Origin: Osedax fenrisi
Lineage: Eukaryota; Annelida; Polychaeta; Sabellida; Siboglinidae
Length of the DNA: 64,000 nucleotides
Direction: 5' to 3'
Assembly (NCBI GenBank): GCA_964019155.1
Contig: OZ025242.1
Span: forward strand, 68,409,540 to 68,473,539
Part shown: piece after piece, positions 62,356 to 64,000 of the stretch
How the letters are laid out: the number at the start of each line of letters is the position of its first letter
How positions within the stretch are numbered: position 1 is the first letter of the stretch
The notes under the pieces: generated by a model
Databases searched by the model: none
What the model was told of the DNA's origin: nothing
Seen by the model: the letters and a program-made list of their open reading frames with translations, nothing else
Position numbers and translations under genes: made by a program

Positions 62356-63800
62356 TTACTTACTTTACCTTTGACGAATTTTCTTTCGACATCGCCTTGC
62401 AATCTCCTCCAGTCGACATTACTTTCCGGATCAATATCCTTTAGATCGGGTCTTCCTTGAGATTGTCTATGTAAGAATACGTTAGTCTTCCGCGATTTCT
62501 CCTGCAACACTTTGGTTCCCATAAGATTAGATTATGAGCTATTTCATCATTATAGCGTAAGCAATGACCTGCAATCCTCATTCGTCAACTAGCAATAAAT
62601 GCCATGATACATTTAACACCATTCTCAGTAACTTAGTGTAGTAACCGTCTATTTTTCTTCGTAGCTTTTTATCGATAGTCCAGGTTTCACTTCCGTATAA
62701 GAGGATTGTCTCTATGATTACTTTGAAAATCCTGATCTTTAAATATTTATCAAATGTAGAGTTCCAAATCCTTTTAATTGTATGACAAGACCGCCATGCT
62801 ATTACGTGTCTTATATATAAATCTTGATACGAGCTTGCCATCTATGAGCCTAGATATTTAAAATTGTCGACAACTTTTAAAGCTGTATTGTGTTCTTGCG
62901 AGTATATTGAAATTGGAATGGAATGATTGAACATAACTTCTGTTTTATTTGAGTTTAGCTTCAGTCCAATGTTCTCTGTTTCGATTTCAATACTTCTGAG
63001 AAATTCCTATGCTTGCTCGAATTGTAATAATGGAAAGTCATCTGCATAGCTTAAATCTGTGATTATTACAACTGGATGTCGTCTGCTTAATCTCTAGTTA
63101 GCAGGAAACAGAGTTCTTCTTTTCCTTTTAAAGCAGTTCTAATAGCATAATATAGTACGATAACAAAGAGGAATGGTACTAATGTATCGCCTTGTACCTG
63201 ATGTAATTTTAAAAGTGTCAGTCTCGACATTTGGTGTTAATACTCTAGCATGTGTGTTCTCGTGGAGTGTCGATATTGTATATATTATTGATTGTTTAAT
63301 TCCATAAGCATATAGAATTTTGAGCATTCATTATCGATTGATACTGTCATAAGCCTTTCTAAAATCTATGAATATGATTATTGATAATAAATTTTGTGCT
63401 TTCATTTCTTCAATTAATCTTCAAGTATATGAGTTGTCGTGGATCTTCCTGGCCTAAAACCATTCTGACTATTCCTTAGAATAAGATTTATAAATGGTTG
63501 ACTATGATTACAAATATGTTTATTTGTAATTTTCTGTGCAATTGTTGTTAGTGAGATACCTCTATAATTATTTACATCATTTAGATTACCGGATTTTAGA
63601 ACAGGTATTGTATGGCATGTCGACCATTGCTTAGGCTTTTCATGGTTCATCAGGACTTCATTTGCATATTTCAGAAATATTTCAACAAATTTACAATATT
63701 GTAATTCTTCAGGAGCTATGTTATCTGGACCATATGTATATCTATTATGTAATAACGAGCGAATTAAATTGAATTCTCTTCGATATAAATGTATACTATA
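62353..63800 (-). pseudogene. RTE-like LINE, RT to C-terminus, mutated
   Basis: The minus strand reads NHEKPKQWSTCHTIPVLKSG and NDVNNYRGISLTTIAQK (63650-63560), then NGFRPGRSTTTHI (63460), traces of the catalytic region (63370-63000, including DDFPLLQFEQA-like sequence), and the C-terminal part (62841-62578) with IETILLYGSETWTIDKKLRR and LLRMVLNVSW. Then MRIAGHCLRYNDEIAHNLIL and, after a frameshift, DPESNVDWRRLQGDVERKF. NYRGISL, GFRPGRST and LLYGSETW are hallmarks of the RTE group. It ends GTAAAGTAAGTAAAG then (AT)n. 5' truncation is near 63800. Confidence 0.85.
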
Positions 63801-64000
63801 TTAATCGATATACCTGCAGACTTCACTTTATAATATATATATATATATATATATATAGATATATATATATACATATATATTAAAAGTATTTAATACATAT
63901 CACTTAATAAGTATCACTAATTTATATCGGTAATTTATATATATAATTTATATCGGTATTATATTATATATGTACAATTATGTGGTGTTAAAAAATATAT

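Overview
The window is extremely A+T-rich eukaryotic DNA (well over three quarters A+T by eye). It is packed with non-LTR retrotransposons, small inverted-repeat DNA transposons, tRNA-derived SINEs and (AT)n/(AAT)n microsatellites. Short spliced exons encode signal-peptide/leucine-rich-repeat proteins and coiled-coil/collagen-like (Gly-X-Y) proteins. Cysteine-capped LRR proteins, collagen repeats, CR1/L2-like and RTE-like LINEs, and hAT and Tigger-like elements together point to an invertebrate animal. I cannot name the species from sequence alone.

Host genes. One two-gene cassette recurs three times: an LRR gene (signal peptide + LRRNT exon, short intron, LRR + LRRCT exon) followed in the same orientation by a gene with a coiled-coil exon and collagen-like exons. 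Copy A is on the + strand: LRR 10923-12059, coiled coil 19387-19583, collagen 22821-23393. Copy B is on the - strand: LRR exon 1 55875-56063, LRR exon 2 42203-42868, coiled coil 36439-~36570, collagen 33645-~32080. Copy C is a short decayed + strand version (58479-59820). A and B are mirror images about a centre near 27.8 kb, so the middle of the window is a large, old, heavily interrupted palindrome. Copy B has the only undamaged LRR reading frame in both exons, but its intron has grown to 13 kb by nested transposon insertions. The promoter-proximal sequence of the LRR gene is conserved in all three copies, and the coil/collagen gene of copy A has a CRE plus a TATA box.

A second inverted repeat joins 1-2965 to 26795-29280. 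Comparing its arms exposes two transposon insertions in the left arm whose empty target sites survive in the right arm (278-504 and 1574-2254), a minisatellite with different copy number, and an insertion found only in the right arm. Next to the right arm is a sharply GC-rich open frame (29264-29628) of unknown function.

Mobile elements dominate. A LINE with two intact overlapping ORFs lies at 12165-16455. A nearly complete but mutated LINE lies at 46050-50800. At least a dozen truncated LINE pieces of several families fill much of the rest. Several LINE 3' ends share a stem-loop with compensating base changes followed by an ATT-type tail. I also see hAT-like MITEs, Tigger-like MITEs, a group of TA-flanked elements beginning GGGGAA, and two related tRNA-derived SINEs plus other tRNA-like copies. 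The stretches 3561-5308, 24191-26130, 56890-58380 and 59821-61300 hold no gene I can support.
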